Shown in pieces: positions 50,173 through 58,467 of a stretch of DNA of 64,000 nt; position 1 is the first letter of the stretch, and each line of letters begins with the position of its first letter. The DNA is taken from positions 37,936 to 101,935 of the forward strand of contig JAJTCQ010000001.1 of assembly GCA_021323315.1 (NCBI GenBank), written 5' to 3'. The position numbers and the translations under genes were made by a program. The notes beneath the pieces were generated by a model, which was given only the letters and a program-made list of their open reading frames with translations, was not told the origin of the DNA and made no database searches. The stretch is from Gaiellaceae bacterium. GTDB lineage: Bacteria > Actinomycetota > Thermoleophilia > Gaiellales > Gaiellaceae.

Positions 50173-50178
50173 TACACT
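50173..50178 (+). promoter_or_regulatory. -10 box TACACT of tRNA-Leu
   Basis: TACACT ends 6 nt before the first base of the mature tRNA (50185), so transcription would start essentially at the tRNA 5' end. Confidence 0.55.
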
Positions 50179-50184
50179 CGTCAC

Positions 50185-50271
50185 GCCGGGGTGGCGGAAC
50201 GGGTGAGACGCGCCCGCCTTAAAAGCGGGTGTCCCCTCGGGGGCGTGCGGGTTCGAGTCCCGCCCCCGGCA
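50185..50271 (+). tRNA. tRNA-Leu (anticodon UAA)
   Basis: An 87-nt type II tRNA. Acceptor GCCGGGG pairs with CCCCGGC (50264-50270), discriminator A; D-arm GTGGCGGAACGGGTGAGAC; anticodon stem CCCGC/GCGGG with loop CTTAAAA giving UAA; long variable arm TGTCCCCTCGGGGGCG; T-arm GCGGGTTCGAGTCCCGC. CCA is not encoded (followed by TCC). It reads the rare leucine codon UUA, the counterpart of Streptomyces bldA. Confidence 0.95.
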
Positions 50272-50399
50272 TCCGCATCACGTCGGGAGTGAGTCCTGAC
50301 GACGACCGCGGCCGCGACGCAGTCGCGCTTCAGGGAGTGTCGCGGTCGGGAATCCGCGCGAGCGGCTTCCCGACCTGCGGAAAGGGCGTCATCGCCGGA

Positions 50400-50405
50400 T
50401 ACACT
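50400..50405 (+). promoter_or_regulatory. -10 box TACACT of the glutamate dehydrogenase-family gene
   Basis: TACACT, 9 nt, GTG 50415. The 143-nt spacer after the tRNA holds no other feature that I can see. Confidence 0.4.
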
Positions 50406-50414
50406 CCGCCGGCC

Positions 50415-51701
50415 GTGGCGAGCCTGCCCGAGGAGCTTGCCCATGCCCAGCTCGAGTGGGATACGCCTCTCTACCGGATGGCCGTGGCCCAGTTCGACGA
50501 GGCCGTCCCGGTCGCCGGCATCCCGGAGGAGGTCGCCGAGCGTCTGCGTTATCCCGAGCGGTCGACCATCGTCTCGATCCCTGTCCGGATGGACGACGGG
50601 CGCCGCGTGGTGTTCCCCGGCTACCGCGTACAGCACTCGAGCATCACGGGCCCGACGAAGGGCGGGATCCGCTACGACCCCGAGGTGACGCTCGGCGAGT
50701 GCGCGGCGCTCGCGATGTGGATGACCTGGAAGTGCGCCCTGTTGCGCCTGCCCTACGGCGGCGCGAAAGGGGGCGTCCGGTGCGACCCCAGGAGCCTCTC
50801 GCGCAACGAGCTCGAGAGACTGACCCGCCGCTTCACGTCGGAGCTCCTGCCGATCATCGGTCCCAAGGAGGACATCCCCGCTCCGGACATGGCGACGAAC
50901 GAACAGACGATGGCCTGGATGATGGACACGTACTCGATGCAGAGCGGCTACGCCGTCCCGGAGATCGTCACCGGGAAGCCGATCTCGATCGGCGGGTCCG
51001 TGTTCCGGCACGAGGCCACGGGTGCGGGCGTGGTCATGGTCGTCGCGAGCGCGTGCGACCGGCTCGGGTGGACGCTCGCCGATCAGCGCTGCGTCGTTCA
51101 GGGGTTCGGAAACGTCGGTGGCATCGCAGCCTCCGAGCTGCGCGCGCTGGGCGCGCCGGTCATCGCCGTCTCGGACGTGTCCGGAGGACTGCACGCCGCC
51201 GGCGGCCTCGACGTCGTGGCACTACACGAGTACGTCGGCGAGCACGGTTCGCTCGAAGGGTGCGACCTCGGCGCGCGGATCTCCAACGACGAGCTGCTCG
51301 AGCTGGAGTGCGACATCCTCGTCCTCGCCGCGCGGGAGGATCAGGTCACGGAGGACAATGCCGCACGCGTTCGCGCGCGCATGATCGCCGAGGGCGCGAA
51401 CGGACCCACGTCGCTCGAAGCGGACGAGATCCTCTGGGAGCGAGGGATCCCGGTGCTCCCCGACGTCCTGACGAACGCCGGCGGCGTCACGGTCTCGTAC
51501 TTCGAGTGGGTGCAGGATCTCGGCCGGCTCTTCTGGACGCGCGACGAGATCCGGGCGAAGCTCGCCGAGAAGCTCTCGACCGCGTTCGATCGCGTCTGGG
51601 ATCTCTCGGACGGCCACAACGTGAAGCTTCGGACGGGTGCGCTCGTGGCCGGCATCCGCCAGGTCTCGGACGCGCTGCAGGCGCGTGGGATCTTCCCGTG
51701 A
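50415..51701 (+). CDS. Glu/Leu/Phe/Val dehydrogenase family (NAD(P)-glutamate dehydrogenase)
   Basis: A 428-aa enzyme, the length of hexameric glutamate dehydrogenases. Substrate-site segments GYRVQHSSITGPTKGGIRYDP and LPYGGAKGGVRCDP with the catalytic Lys, PAPDMATNEQTMAWMMDTYS, and the NAD fold VVQGFGNVGGIAASELRALGA; end segment EGANGPTSLEADEIL ... VLPDVLTNAGGVTVSYFEW. Reversible oxidative deamination of glutamate is the likely reaction. GTG 50415 corresponds to the family N-terminus; the track ORF runs upstream into the tRNA. Overlaps the CBS gene by GTGA. Confidence 0.93.
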   Translation: MASLPEELAHAQLEWDTPLYRMAVAQFDEAVPVAGIPEEVAERLRYPERSTIVSIPVRMDDGRRVVFPGYRVQHSSITGPTKGGIRYDPEVTLGECAALAMWMTWKCALLRLPYGGAKGGVRCDPRSLSRNELERLTRRFTSELLPIIGPKEDIPAPDMATNEQTMAWMMDTYSMQSGYAVPEIVTGKPISIGGSVFRHEATGAGVVMVVASACDRLGWTLADQRCVVQGFGNVGGIAASELRALGAPVIAVSDVSGGLHAAGGLDVVALHEYVGEHGSLEGCDLGARISNDELLELECDILVLAAREDQVTEDNAARVRARMIAEGANGPTSLEADEILWERGIPVLPDVLTNAGGVTVSYFEWVQDLGRLFWTRDEIRAKLAEKLSTAFDRVWDLSDGHNVKLRTGALVAGIRQVSDALQARGIFP

Positions 51702-52105
51702 GCACTGTCCGCGAGGCGATGGTCACGAACCCGGGCCAGCTCCCCGCGACCGCTTCTGCGCAGGCGGCAGGAGAGCTCTTCCAGCGGCCGGAGGTTCGCG
51801 CCGTGTACGTGACCGAGAACCAACGGCTCGTCGGGGTCGTCACGCGGAAGACGCTCGTGCGCGAGGTGATCGCGCCAGGTCTCGACCCGACGGCCACCGA
51901 GCTTCGGTTCATTGCCGAGGCGCCGCACTTCACGATCGGCCCCGACGTCCCGCTCGAGGAGGCCTTCCGCTTTCTCGAAGCGGAGGACGCCGAGCGAGTC
52001 CCGGTCGTGGACGACCACCACCGCCTCGTCGGCGTCCTCTCGCGCAGCGTCCTCCAGCGGCGGCTCGCCGAGGACGAGGACGAGCCGCTGCCTCCCGCGG
52101 CCTAG
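51698..52105 (+). CDS. CBS-domain pair protein
   Basis: A 135-aa stand-alone Bateman module: two CBS repeats, TVREAMVTNPGQLPATASAQAAGELF...VRAVYVTENQRLVGVVTRKTLV and FTIGPDVPLEEAFRFLEAEDAERVPVVDDHHRLVGVLSRSVL. Such modules bind adenine nucleotides and regulate partners. Co-translated with the glutamate dehydrogenase gene (GTGA), so it may be its allosteric subunit. The 3' end overlaps ppx by 4 nt. Confidence 0.9.
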   Translation: MSTVREAMVTNPGQLPATASAQAAGELFQRPEVRAVYVTENQRLVGVVTRKTLVREVIAPGLDPTATELRFIAEAPHFTIGPDVPLEEAFRFLEAEDAERVPVVDDHHRLVGVLSRSVLQRRLAEDEDEPLPPAA

Positions 52106-53046
52106 CAGCACGTATACGCGCCTGGAGGCGCCGCGCCCTCCTCGGGCTCGGGCAAGTCGTCCGCCGCGAACGCGGCACCGTGGAGGACGTCCCGCTCGGA
52201 CACCTCGATCTCGTCGAGGCCATACGCCGTCATGACCTCCCGCAGGACGAGGACGCCGGCCACGATGACCGGCGCGCGACCGGGCTCGATTCCCGGAACG
52301 CGGACTCGCTCGTCGATGGTCATCGCCGCGAGGCGTCCGAGCTGCTCCTCGACCGACGCAAGCGGGATGCGATGACCGTGCGTCCGCTCGGGGTCGTATT
52401 CGGAGTCGCCGAGATCGAGCGTCGCAAGTGTCGTGACCGTACCGGCGACGCCGATCGCCGCGGCCACCTCCAGCTCGGGGAGCAGCGAGCGCACGTAGGC
52501 CCCTGCGGCTGCGAGCTCGGGGCGCGACGGAGGATCCGAGCCGAGATACCGCTCCGTGATTCGTACGCAGCCGACGTCCAGGCTCGTCGAGAACCCGACG
52601 TCGCCGCTCTTCGCCAGTACGAGCTCGGTCGAGCCGCCTCCGATGTCGAGGACCAGGACGCCGTTCAGGGGAGGCCGGCCGGTCGTGACGCCGCGGATCA
52701 TCATGGCCGCCTCCTCCTCGCCCGACAGGAGCCGCGTCGTGAACCCGTAGCTCCACTCGATCTCCCCCAGAAACGCCTCGCCGTTGTCCGCGTCGCGCAC
52801 GGAGCTCGTCGCGATGCAGAGCGTGCGCTCTGCGCCCAGCGACTCGAGCTCCCGCCGGTACTCCGCCAGGCAGTTCCGGACGCGGGCGATCGGGACGGGG
52901 AGGAGTCGACGGCGCCTGTCGACGCCCTCACCGAGGCGGGTAATCGTGAGCCGGCGCGAGACCTCCGCGAGCTCGTCGTCCTCGACGTCCGCGACGAGGA
53001 GCCGGGTCGAGTTCGTCCCGAGGTCGACCGCTGCGACGCGGCTCAT
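52102..53046 (-). CDS. ppx: Ppx/GppA-family exopolyphosphatase
   Basis: Hydrolyses terminal phosphates of polyphosphate and/or pppGpp. The 314-aa product has the actin-like ATPase fold: RVAAVDLGTNSTRLLVADVE, TSSVRDADNGEAFL, GVLVLDIGGGSTELVLA and IGVAGTVTTLATLDL, and DVLHGAAF. It is the short form (only the two N-terminal domains), as in mycobacterial Ppx1. It overlaps the upstream small membrane gene by ATGA. Confidence 0.92.
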   Translation of the reverse strand: MSRVAAVDLGTNSTRLLVADVEDDELAEVSRRLTITRLGEGVDRRRRLLPVPIARVRNCLAEYRRELESLGAERTLCIATSSVRDADNGEAFLGEIEWSYGFTTRLLSGEEEAAMMIRGVTTGRPPLNGVLVLDIGGGSTELVLAKSGDVGFSTSLDVGCVRITERYLGSDPPSRPELAAAGAYVRSLLPELEVAAAIGVAGTVTTLATLDLGDSEYDPERTHGHRIPLASVEEQLGRLAAMTIDERVRVPGIEPGRAPVIVAGVLVLREVMTAYGLDEIEVSERDVLHGAAFAADDLPEPEEGAAPPGAYTCC

Positions 53047-53357
53047 CGAACTGGGAGGAAGACCCTCAACCAGCGAGTCCGTCGCTGCGCGTCGGCGAGC
53101 GTGCCCAGAAGCACGTCGAGCTGCGCGCGCGACGCGCGGAGGCGGGCGGTTGCCGCCTGCAGGTCCTGGCTCGCTCGATCAGACTCCGCGAGTAGCTGCT
53201 CGGTTCGCGCCGAGCGCTCCTCGAACAGCGTGAGCTCGTCTCCGAACTTTCCGCCCGTCCGCTTCCCCTGCCGCCACAGTGCGATCGCGCGGACGACGGC
53301 GACGAAGAGGCCGACGAGCGACAGCACGAGCCCGACGAGGAACGCAATGAGGATCAC
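53043..53357 (-). CDS. Small membrane protein with coiled-coil tail
   Basis: A 104-aa protein: one N-terminal membrane helix MILIAFLVGLVLSLVGLFVAVVRAIALW, a short basic linker, then a coiled coil (about residues 40-90). Its stop overlaps the ppx start, so both are one operon. TAGACT is 6 nt before the GTG. Family not recognised; perhaps a ppx partner or a membrane organiser. Confidence 0.75.
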   Translation of the reverse strand: MILIAFLVGLVLSLVGLFVAVVRAIALWRQGKRTGGKFGDELTLFEERSARTEQLLAESDRASQDLQAATARLRASRAQLDVLLGTLADAQRRTRWLRVFLPVR

Positions 53358-53363
53358 GAGGCC

Positions 53364-53369
53364 AGTCTA
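53364..53369 (-). promoter_or_regulatory. -10 box TAGACT (leaderless geometry)
   Basis: TAGACT, 6 nt, GTG 53357 on the minus strand; overlaps the end of the DUF853 remnant. Confidence 0.5.
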
Positions 53370-53520
53370 GAGGCGCGCGTCTTGGCCGTCCCCGTGGCGC
53401 CCGCGATCAGTCCATGCCGGTTCATGGTCGCGAGCGGCAGCCGAACTCCCGCATCCGGAGCGCGCCCTCGAACATCGCGGTCCCGAGCTCGACTGCGCCG
53501 CCCTTCGTTCGTACGGGTGG
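53367..53520 (-). pseudogene. Frameshifted fragment of a DUF853/HerA-like ATPase
   Basis: Minus-strand translation gives VELGTAMFEGAL in one frame, then after a shift PDAGVRLPLATMNRHGLIAG and ATGTAKT in another. Intact DUF853 (YjgR) ATPases have an ELGxxLxDG segment followed by PDAxVRLPLxMMNRHGLxAG and the Walker A ATGTGKT. Here a frameshift separates the halves, the last Gly of the P-loop is Ala, and homology ends a few residues later at the promoter of the next gene. It is a decayed 5' remnant; the bulk of the gene is deleted. Confidence 0.7.
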
Positions 53521-53594
53521 GCGACGGCCGTGCCGAATGTCGCCGGGTCCAAAGCGGTCCGCGCCATGGCGGCGATCCCAGCAACGGCTGTTGT

Positions 53595-53679
53595 GGATCC
53601 AATCGTGGAGGTTTCGGGATCCGATTTGGCGGAGAACAAGCCATTGACGCTGTCTATCGGCGTCTCTAGGATCCGATTT
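53595..53679. repeat. Three GGATCC-containing short repeats before aceA
   Basis: GGATCCAATC (53595), GGATCCGATTT (53617) and GGATCCGATTT (53669) lie within 85 nt in a gene-free 196-nt stretch (53521-53716) that is less GC-rich than its surroundings. The third follows TAG at 53667-53669, forming TAGGAT, a candidate -10 box. They may be regulator sites for aceA or debris from the DUF853 deletion. Confidence 0.4.
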
Positions 53680-53686
53680 AGTTCAA

Positions 53687-53698
53687 ATTGCACACAAT
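53687..53698. promoter_or_regulatory. Inverted repeat ATTG-caca-CAAT, putative GntR (FCD) operator at aceA
   Basis: A perfect ATTG/CAAT palindrome with a 4-nt centre, 19 nt upstream of the aceA ATG and before its GGAGG. Operators of FCD-type GntR regulators commonly have ATTGT-like/ACAAT half sites, and such a regulator is encoded as the third gene of this operon. Binding is inference. Confidence 0.45.
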
Positions 53699-53716
53699 CT
53701 GTGGGGAGGTGTCGAG

Positions 53717-54979
53717 ATGGGCGTAGGCGAGGTGAATGGCCGTTGGGTCGGGGTGGAACGGCCGTACGGAAAGGACGAGGTGGAGCGCATCCGGGGCCGC
53801 TTCCGGATCGAACACACGGTCGCGCGCCTCGGCGCGGAGCGCCTCTGGAAACTCATGCACGAGGAGGAGTACGTCGCCGCGCTCGGCGCCATGACGGGCG
53901 CGCAGGCCGTGCAGATGGTCAAGGCGGGGCTGAAGGCCATCTATGTGTCGGGTTGGCAAGTGGCGGCCGATGCGAACCTCTCCGGGCAGACCTACCCTGA
54001 CCAGAGCCTGTACCCGGCAAACAGCGCACCCGCGCTCGTCAGGCGCATCTCGAGCGCGCTTCTCCGCGCCGACCAGGTCGACTCGGCCGAAGGGAAGAAC
54101 GGCACCTACTGGCTCGCGCCGATCGTGGCCGATGCGGAGGCCGGCTTCGGAGGCCCGCTGAACGCGTTCGAGCTCATGAAGTCGTTCATCGAGGCCGGCG
54201 CGGCCGGGGTCCACTTCGAGGATCAGCTCTCGTCGGAGAAGAAGTGCGGTCACCTCGGCGGGAAAGTGCTGGTGCCGACCTCGCAGTTCGTCCGCACCCT
54301 CGTCTCCGCGCGGCTCGCCGCGGACGTTCTCGACGTGCCGACCGTGCTCGTCGCGCGCACCGATGCGTTGTCTGCGACCTTGCTGACGAGCGACGTCGAC
54401 GAGCGCGACCGCGAGTTCGTCACGGGCGACAGGACTTCGGAGGGCTTCTTCCGCATCGCGCCGGGCATCGAGGCGCCAATCGCGCGTGCGCTCGCGTATG
54501 CCCCGTACGCCGACGTGCTCTGGTGCGAGACGTCGACTCCGGATCTCCACGAGGCCGCGCAGTTCGCGGAGGCAGTGCACGCACGGTTTCCGGGCAAGCT
54601 CCTCGCCTACAACTGCTCACCGTCCTTCAACTGGCGCAAGCATCTCGACGACACCACGATCGCGTCGTTCCAGCGCGAGCTGGCAGGGATGGGATACAAG
54701 TTCCAGTTCGTGACGCTCGCCGGCTTCCACGCGGTCTGCAACTCGATGTTCGACCTCGCGCGGGGCTATGGCGCCGAGGGGATGAGCGCCTACGTGCGGC
54801 TGCAGGAGGCGGAGTTCGCGAACGAGGAGCACGGCTACACGGCGACGCGCCACCAGCGCGAGGTCGGTGCCGGCTACTTCGACGTGGTGCTCGAGGCCGT
54901 CTCGGGCGGCGACAGTTCGACGCTCGCGCTCAAGGGCTCGACCGAGGAGACACAGTTCGAGGCGGCGCCGGTCGGGTGA
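53717..54979 (+). CDS. aceA: Isocitrate lyase
   Basis: Cleaves isocitrate to glyoxylate and succinate, first step of the glyoxylate bypass. The 420-aa product has [24 protein letters not shown], the metal-binding [19 protein letters not shown], the catalytic-loop cysteine in [20 protein letters not shown] and [14 protein letters not shown] with [24 protein letters not shown] with GGAGG 9 nt upstream. First gene of aceA-aceB-gntR, allowing growth on acetate or fatty acids. Confidence 0.97.
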   Translation: MGVGEVNGRWVGVERPYGKDEVERIRGRFRIEHTVARLGAERLWKLMHEEEYVAALGAMTGAQAVQMVKAGLKAIYVSGWQVAADANLSGQTYPDQSLYPANSAPALVRRISSALLRADQVDSAEGKNGTYWLAPIVADAEAGFGGPLNAFELMKSFIEAGAAGVHFEDQLSSEKKCGHLGGKVLVPTSQFVRTLVSARLAADVLDVPTVLVARTDALSATLLTSDVDERDREFVTGDRTSEGFFRIAPGIEAPIARALAYAPYADVLWCETSTPDLHEAAQFAEAVHARFPGKLLAYNCSPSFNWRKHLDDTTIASFQRELAGMGYKFQFVTLAGFHAVCNSMFDLARGYGAEGMSAYVRLQEAEFANEEHGYTATRHQREVGAGYFDVVLEAVSGGDSSTLALKGSTEETQFEAAPVG

Positions 54980-55007
54980 CCGCTCTTCTCCGACGCGCGG
55001 TCGCCGG

Positions 55008-55087
55008 GGAAACCAGGCTTCCCCCGCGTGCTCCCTTCGTCCTGAGAGCGCGGGGACCCCGGGTCCCCACGCCCCTCCCCGCTCACG
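55008..55087. repeat. Dispersed intergenic repeat, copy 2
   Basis: GGAAACCAGGCTTCCCCCG ... CCTCCCCGCTCACG, homologous to 11340-11420 (see there). Contains GGGGACCCCGGGTCCCC, a strong hairpin not equally kept in copy 1. Lies inside the aceA-aceB spacer, so it would be transcribed. Confidence 0.55.
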
Positions 55088-55103
55088 GCCTGGAGACCGG
55101 CCC

Positions 55104-56657
55104 GTGAGCGTGGCCGCGCCGACCTCGGTGCTCGCGCCCGACGAGGCGGGCGTCATCACGCCCCACGCGCTCGACCTCGTCGTCGCGCTCCACCGCGAGT
55201 TCAGGGACCGGCGGGAGGATCTGCTGCTGGCACGTGCCGAGCGTCAGAAGCGGATCGATGCCGGCGAACTGCCGGACTTCCTCGAAGCGACGCGGTCGAT
55301 CCGCGAGGGCGACTGGCGCGTCGCGCCGGTTCCGGCCGACCTTCAGGATCGTCGAGTCGAGATCACGGGACCTGCCGGCGATCGGAAGATGGTCATCAAC
55401 GCGTTCAACTCCGGCGCGCGCATCTACATGGCCGACTTCGAGGACGCGAACTCCCCGACCTGGGCGAACGTCGTCGGCGGCCAGCAGAACCTCACCGCCG
55501 CGATCGAGCGGACGATCTCGCTCGAGCAGGGCGAGAAGAGCTACTCGCTGAACGACGAGGTCGCGGTGCTCCTCGTGCGGCCGCGCGGGTGGCACCTGCA
55601 GGAGCGGCACGTCCTCGTCGACGGCGAGCACGTCTCGGGCGGGCTCTTCGACTTCGGCGTCTACCTCGCGCGGAACGCCGAGCGGCTGCTCGAGCGCGGT
55701 TCGGGTCCGTACTTCTATCTCCCGAAGCTCGAGAGCCACCTCGAGGCGCGGCTCTGGAACGACGTCTTCTGCGTCGCACAGGATCGCCTGGGGATCCCAC
55801 GCGGGACGATCAAGGCCACCGTCCTCATCGAGACGATCCTCGCGGCCTTCGAGATGGAGGAGATCCTGTACGAGCTCCGCGAGCACTCCGCCGGGCTCAA
55901 CGCGGGTCGCTGGGACTACATCTTCTCGGTCATCAAGAAGTTCCGCGAGCGGCCCGAGTTCGTGCTGCCCGACCGGGCGCAGGTGACGATGACGGTGCCG
56001 TTCATGCGCGCGTACACCGAGCTGCTCGTCAAGACGTGCCATCGACGCGGGGCGCATGCGATAGGCGGCATGGCCGCGTTCATCCCGAGCAGGCGCGATC
56101 AGCAGGTCAACGAGGTCGCGCTCGCCCGCGTGCGGGAGGACAAGCACCGCGAGGCCGGTGACGGGTTCGACGGATCGTGGGTGGCCCATCCGGACCTCGT
56201 TCCGGTCGCGACGGCCGAGTTCGACGAGGTGCTCGGCGAGCGGCCGAACCAGCTGGATCGGCAGCGCGAGGACGTGGCGACAGGGGCGGCGGATCTCCTC
56301 GATGTCGCCGCGACGCCAGGCGAGATCACCGAGGCCGGGGTCAGGGCGAACGTCTCCGTCGGCATCCGCTACGTCGCCGCGTGGCTGCAGGGCGTCGGTG
56401 CGGCCGCAATCGACGACCTCATGGAGGACGCGGCAACCGCGGAGATATCACGCTCGCAGATCTGGCAGTGGCTGCGCCACGGGCGCGTCGAGCGCGCCGC
56501 TGTCGAGCGGATCATCGGCGAGGTCATGGCCGAGCTCCCGGACGAGCCGGTGTACCGCGAGGCGCGGGAGGTCTTCGAGAAGGTGGCTCTGGAGGAGGTA
56601 TTCGTCGACTTCCTGACGCTGACCGCGTACGCCCAGCTCCTGCGGGACGGCGCCTGA
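55104..56657 (+). CDS. aceB: Malate synthase (A type)
   Basis: Condenses glyoxylate with acetyl-CoA to malate. The 517-aa product is of A-type length, with [20 protein letters not shown] and [20 protein letters not shown], then [15 protein letters not shown], the acetyl-CoA region [19 protein letters not shown] with [37 protein letters not shown] and [15 protein letters not shown] 55104 follows TGGAGA by 8 nt; the track start would include the repeat. Stop overlaps the gntR start (TGATG). Confidence 0.96.
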   Translation: MSVAAPTSVLAPDEAGVITPHALDLVVALHREFRDRREDLLLARAERQKRIDAGELPDFLEATRSIREGDWRVAPVPADLQDRRVEITGPAGDRKMVINAFNSGARIYMADFEDANSPTWANVVGGQQNLTAAIERTISLEQGEKSYSLNDEVAVLLVRPRGWHLQERHVLVDGEHVSGGLFDFGVYLARNAERLLERGSGPYFYLPKLESHLEARLWNDVFCVAQDRLGIPRGTIKATVLIETILAAFEMEEILYELREHSAGLNAGRWDYIFSVIKKFRERPEFVLPDRAQVTMTVPFMRAYTELLVKTCHRRGAHAIGGMAAFIPSRRDQQVNEVALARVREDKHREAGDGFDGSWVAHPDLVPVATAEFDEVLGERPNQLDRQREDVATGAADLLDVAATPGEITEAGVRANVSVGIRYVAAWLQGVGAAAIDDLMEDAATAEISRSQIWQWLRHGRVERAAVERIIGEVMAELPDEPVYREAREVFEKVALEEVFVDFLTLTAYAQLLRDGA

Positions 56658-57373
56658 TGTCCGACGGCACGAAGGCCGACGACATCGCCCTCGCCCTCGA
56701 GGAGGCGATCGTCTCGGGCGAGATCCCCCCTGGCAGCACGCTTCGCCAGGAGCACCTCTCCGAGCAGTTCCAGGTGAGCCGGACCCCGGTCCGGGAAGCG
56801 CTCCGCCGGCTCGCCGCGCTCGGGCTCGTGAGCTTCGAGCCGAATCGTGGTGTACGCGTGCGGATGCTGTCGCGCGACGAGATCCGCGAGGCCTTCATGG
56901 TGCGCGCCGAGCTCGAGAGCCTTGCAACCGGGATTGCGACGCCGAAGATGACCGACGAAGACCTCGCCGAGCTCGAGCGGGCCGAGCGCCGCTTCCACCG
57001 AGCCACCGAGGCGCTCGTGCTGATGAGCCACGAAGGCCGGCAGGACCTCGAGGTCGCCCGCGACTGGCTCCATCTGAATCACTCGTTCCACGACGTGATC
57101 TATCGTGCCGCCCAGGTTCCGCTGATCGAGCGGATGGCGAAGGCGGCACGAAGGACGTTTCTCGTGAAGCCGGTCTGGGCGACGGGCGGAGACCTCGACG
57201 AGCTCTACGAGAAGAACGACCGCCAGCACCGTGCGATCCGCCAGGCGATCGCCGCGCGCAGCCCGGAGGGCGCGCGCGTCCTTGCACGTGAGCACGTCCT
57301 CTCGTCGGGCCGCCTGCTCGAGGCGATCCTCGACAAGGTGTCGGCGCAGTCGCGCGAAACTGTCGCGCGTTAG
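56657..57373 (+). CDS. GntR-family regulator, FCD subgroup
   Basis: A 238-aa DNA-binding protein. Winged HTH: ALALEEAIVSGEIPPGSTLRQEHLSEQFQVSRTPVREALRRLAALGLV (about residues 10-58), followed by a helical FCD effector domain with metal-ligand-like D/H residues (LNHSFHDVIYRAA, QHRAIRQAIAA). It is co-translated with aceB, so it most likely controls the glyoxylate operon through the palindrome at 53687, sensing a related organic acid. Effector unknown. Confidence 0.9.
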   Translation: MSDGTKADDIALALEEAIVSGEIPPGSTLRQEHLSEQFQVSRTPVREALRRLAALGLVSFEPNRGVRVRMLSRDEIREAFMVRAELESLATGIATPKMTDEDLAELERAERRFHRATEALVLMSHEGRQDLEVARDWLHLNHSFHDVIYRAAQVPLIERMAKAARRTFLVKPVWATGGDLDELYEKNDRQHRAIRQAIAARSPEGARVLAREHVLSSGRLLEAILDKVSAQSRETVAR

Positions 57374-57381
57374 CGGGGTAG

Positions 57382-58467
57382 TTACCGCGCCAGCGTGACC
57401 TTCGAGAGGCCACGCGGCGTGTCCGGGTCGAGGCCGCGGGCGCGGGCGAGCGCGCCGGCGAACAGCTGACCCGGGAGGATCGAGAGCAGCGGGGCGAGGA
57501 GCGGCGATGCCGGGGGGCTCGGGAGCACGTAGTCGGCACCCGGAATCGCGTCGGCGGCGTTCCCGCTCGCCACGACCGTCGCGCCGGCTTCGCGTGCCCG
57601 TTCCACGGCCTCGACGACGGCGGGCAACGTCGCATCGTCGGACGCGATCGCCCACACGGGAAAGAGTGAGTCGATTGCCGCGATCGGCCCGTGTGCGAGA
57701 TCAGTGGCGGTGAGCGGCTCCGCCGCGATGCGGCAGGTCTCGAGCAGCTTCAGCGCGATCTCGCGCGCCGTTGCGAACTCGGCTCCACGGCCGACGACGA
57801 ACATGCGCCCGGCATATGCGAACGGAAGCGCAACGTTGGCGATCCGCGACTCGAGCGAGAGGATGAGCTGCGGCATCGCGGCGGCGACCGCGCGCACCTC
57901 GTCCCCGAAGACAGCGCCGTCGGCGGTCGTGTGGGCGGCGAGCAGGCCGAGCGCAGCGAGCTGGTTCGTGTACGTCTTCGTCGCGGCGACCGCCAGCTCG
58001 GGTCCAGCTCGCAGCTCGAGCACGGCGTCGGCGACGTCTGCGAGCTCCGACGAGGGGTCGTTCGTGATCGCGACGACGTACGCGCCGCGGCTCTTGGCGC
58101 GGCGCGCGTACTCGACCACGTCCGGCGTCCGTCCGGACTGCGACAGGGCGAGCGCGGTGCATCCGGACATGTCGAGCTGGGCGCCGTAGTACACGGTCAG
58201 CGAGATGGAGTCCCGGAGCGCGGTCCACCCGGGCAGGAGCCCGAAGGCGTAGACGCCGTACGAGGCGGCGTTGTCGGACGAGCCGTGGCCGACCATGCGG
58301 ATCGTCGCCGCGCCTCGCGCCCGCATTTCGGCTCCGACGCGGGCGAACTCGCTCTCCCGTTCGAGCAGGCGCAGCAGCGCGTGGGGCTGCTCGCGGATCT
58401 CTTCGCGGAACCTCGCCCCGGGCTCGGGAGCGATAGCGGCGACCGGCTCAGCCGACGACACGAGCAC
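57382..58467 (-). CDS. SIS-domain sugar-phosphate isomerase/deaminase (GlmS-C / AgaS-like)
   Basis: A 361-aa protein with two SIS domains: MVGHGSSDNAASYGVYAFGLL, ALALSQSGRTPDVVEYARRAKSRGAYVVAIT and VAATKTYTNQLAALGLLA (first), FVVGRGAEFATAREIALKLLETCRIAAEPLTATDLAHGP (second), with the C-terminal LSKVTLAR. No glutaminase domain, so it is not GlmS; by context it probably isomerises/deaminates glucosamine-6-P made by NagA, taking the place of NagB. The start is uncertain: GTG at 58467, 58461 or 58485, all inside the nagA 3' end. Confidence 0.87.
   Translation of the reverse strand: MLVSSAEPVAAIAPEPGARFREEIREQPHALLRLLERESEFARVGAEMRARGAATIRMVGHGSSDNAASYGVYAFGLLPGWTALRDSISLTVYYGAQLDMSGCTALALSQSGRTPDVVEYARRAKSRGAYVVAITNDPSSELADVADAVLELRAGPELAVAATKTYTNQLAALGLLAAHTTADGAVFGDEVRAVAAAMPQLILSLESRIANVALPFAYAGRMFVVGRGAEFATAREIALKLLETCRIAAEPLTATDLAHGPIAAIDSLFPVWAIASDDATLPAVVEAVERAREAGATVVASGNAADAIPGADYVLPSPPASPLLAPLLSILPGQLFAGALARARGLDPDTPRGLSKVTLAR

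Noticed and set aside
50229-50414. Upstream extension of the glutamate dehydrogenase-family ORF
   Set aside because: It starts inside the tRNA-Leu gene and is not conserved family sequence; TACACT lies before GTG 50415.
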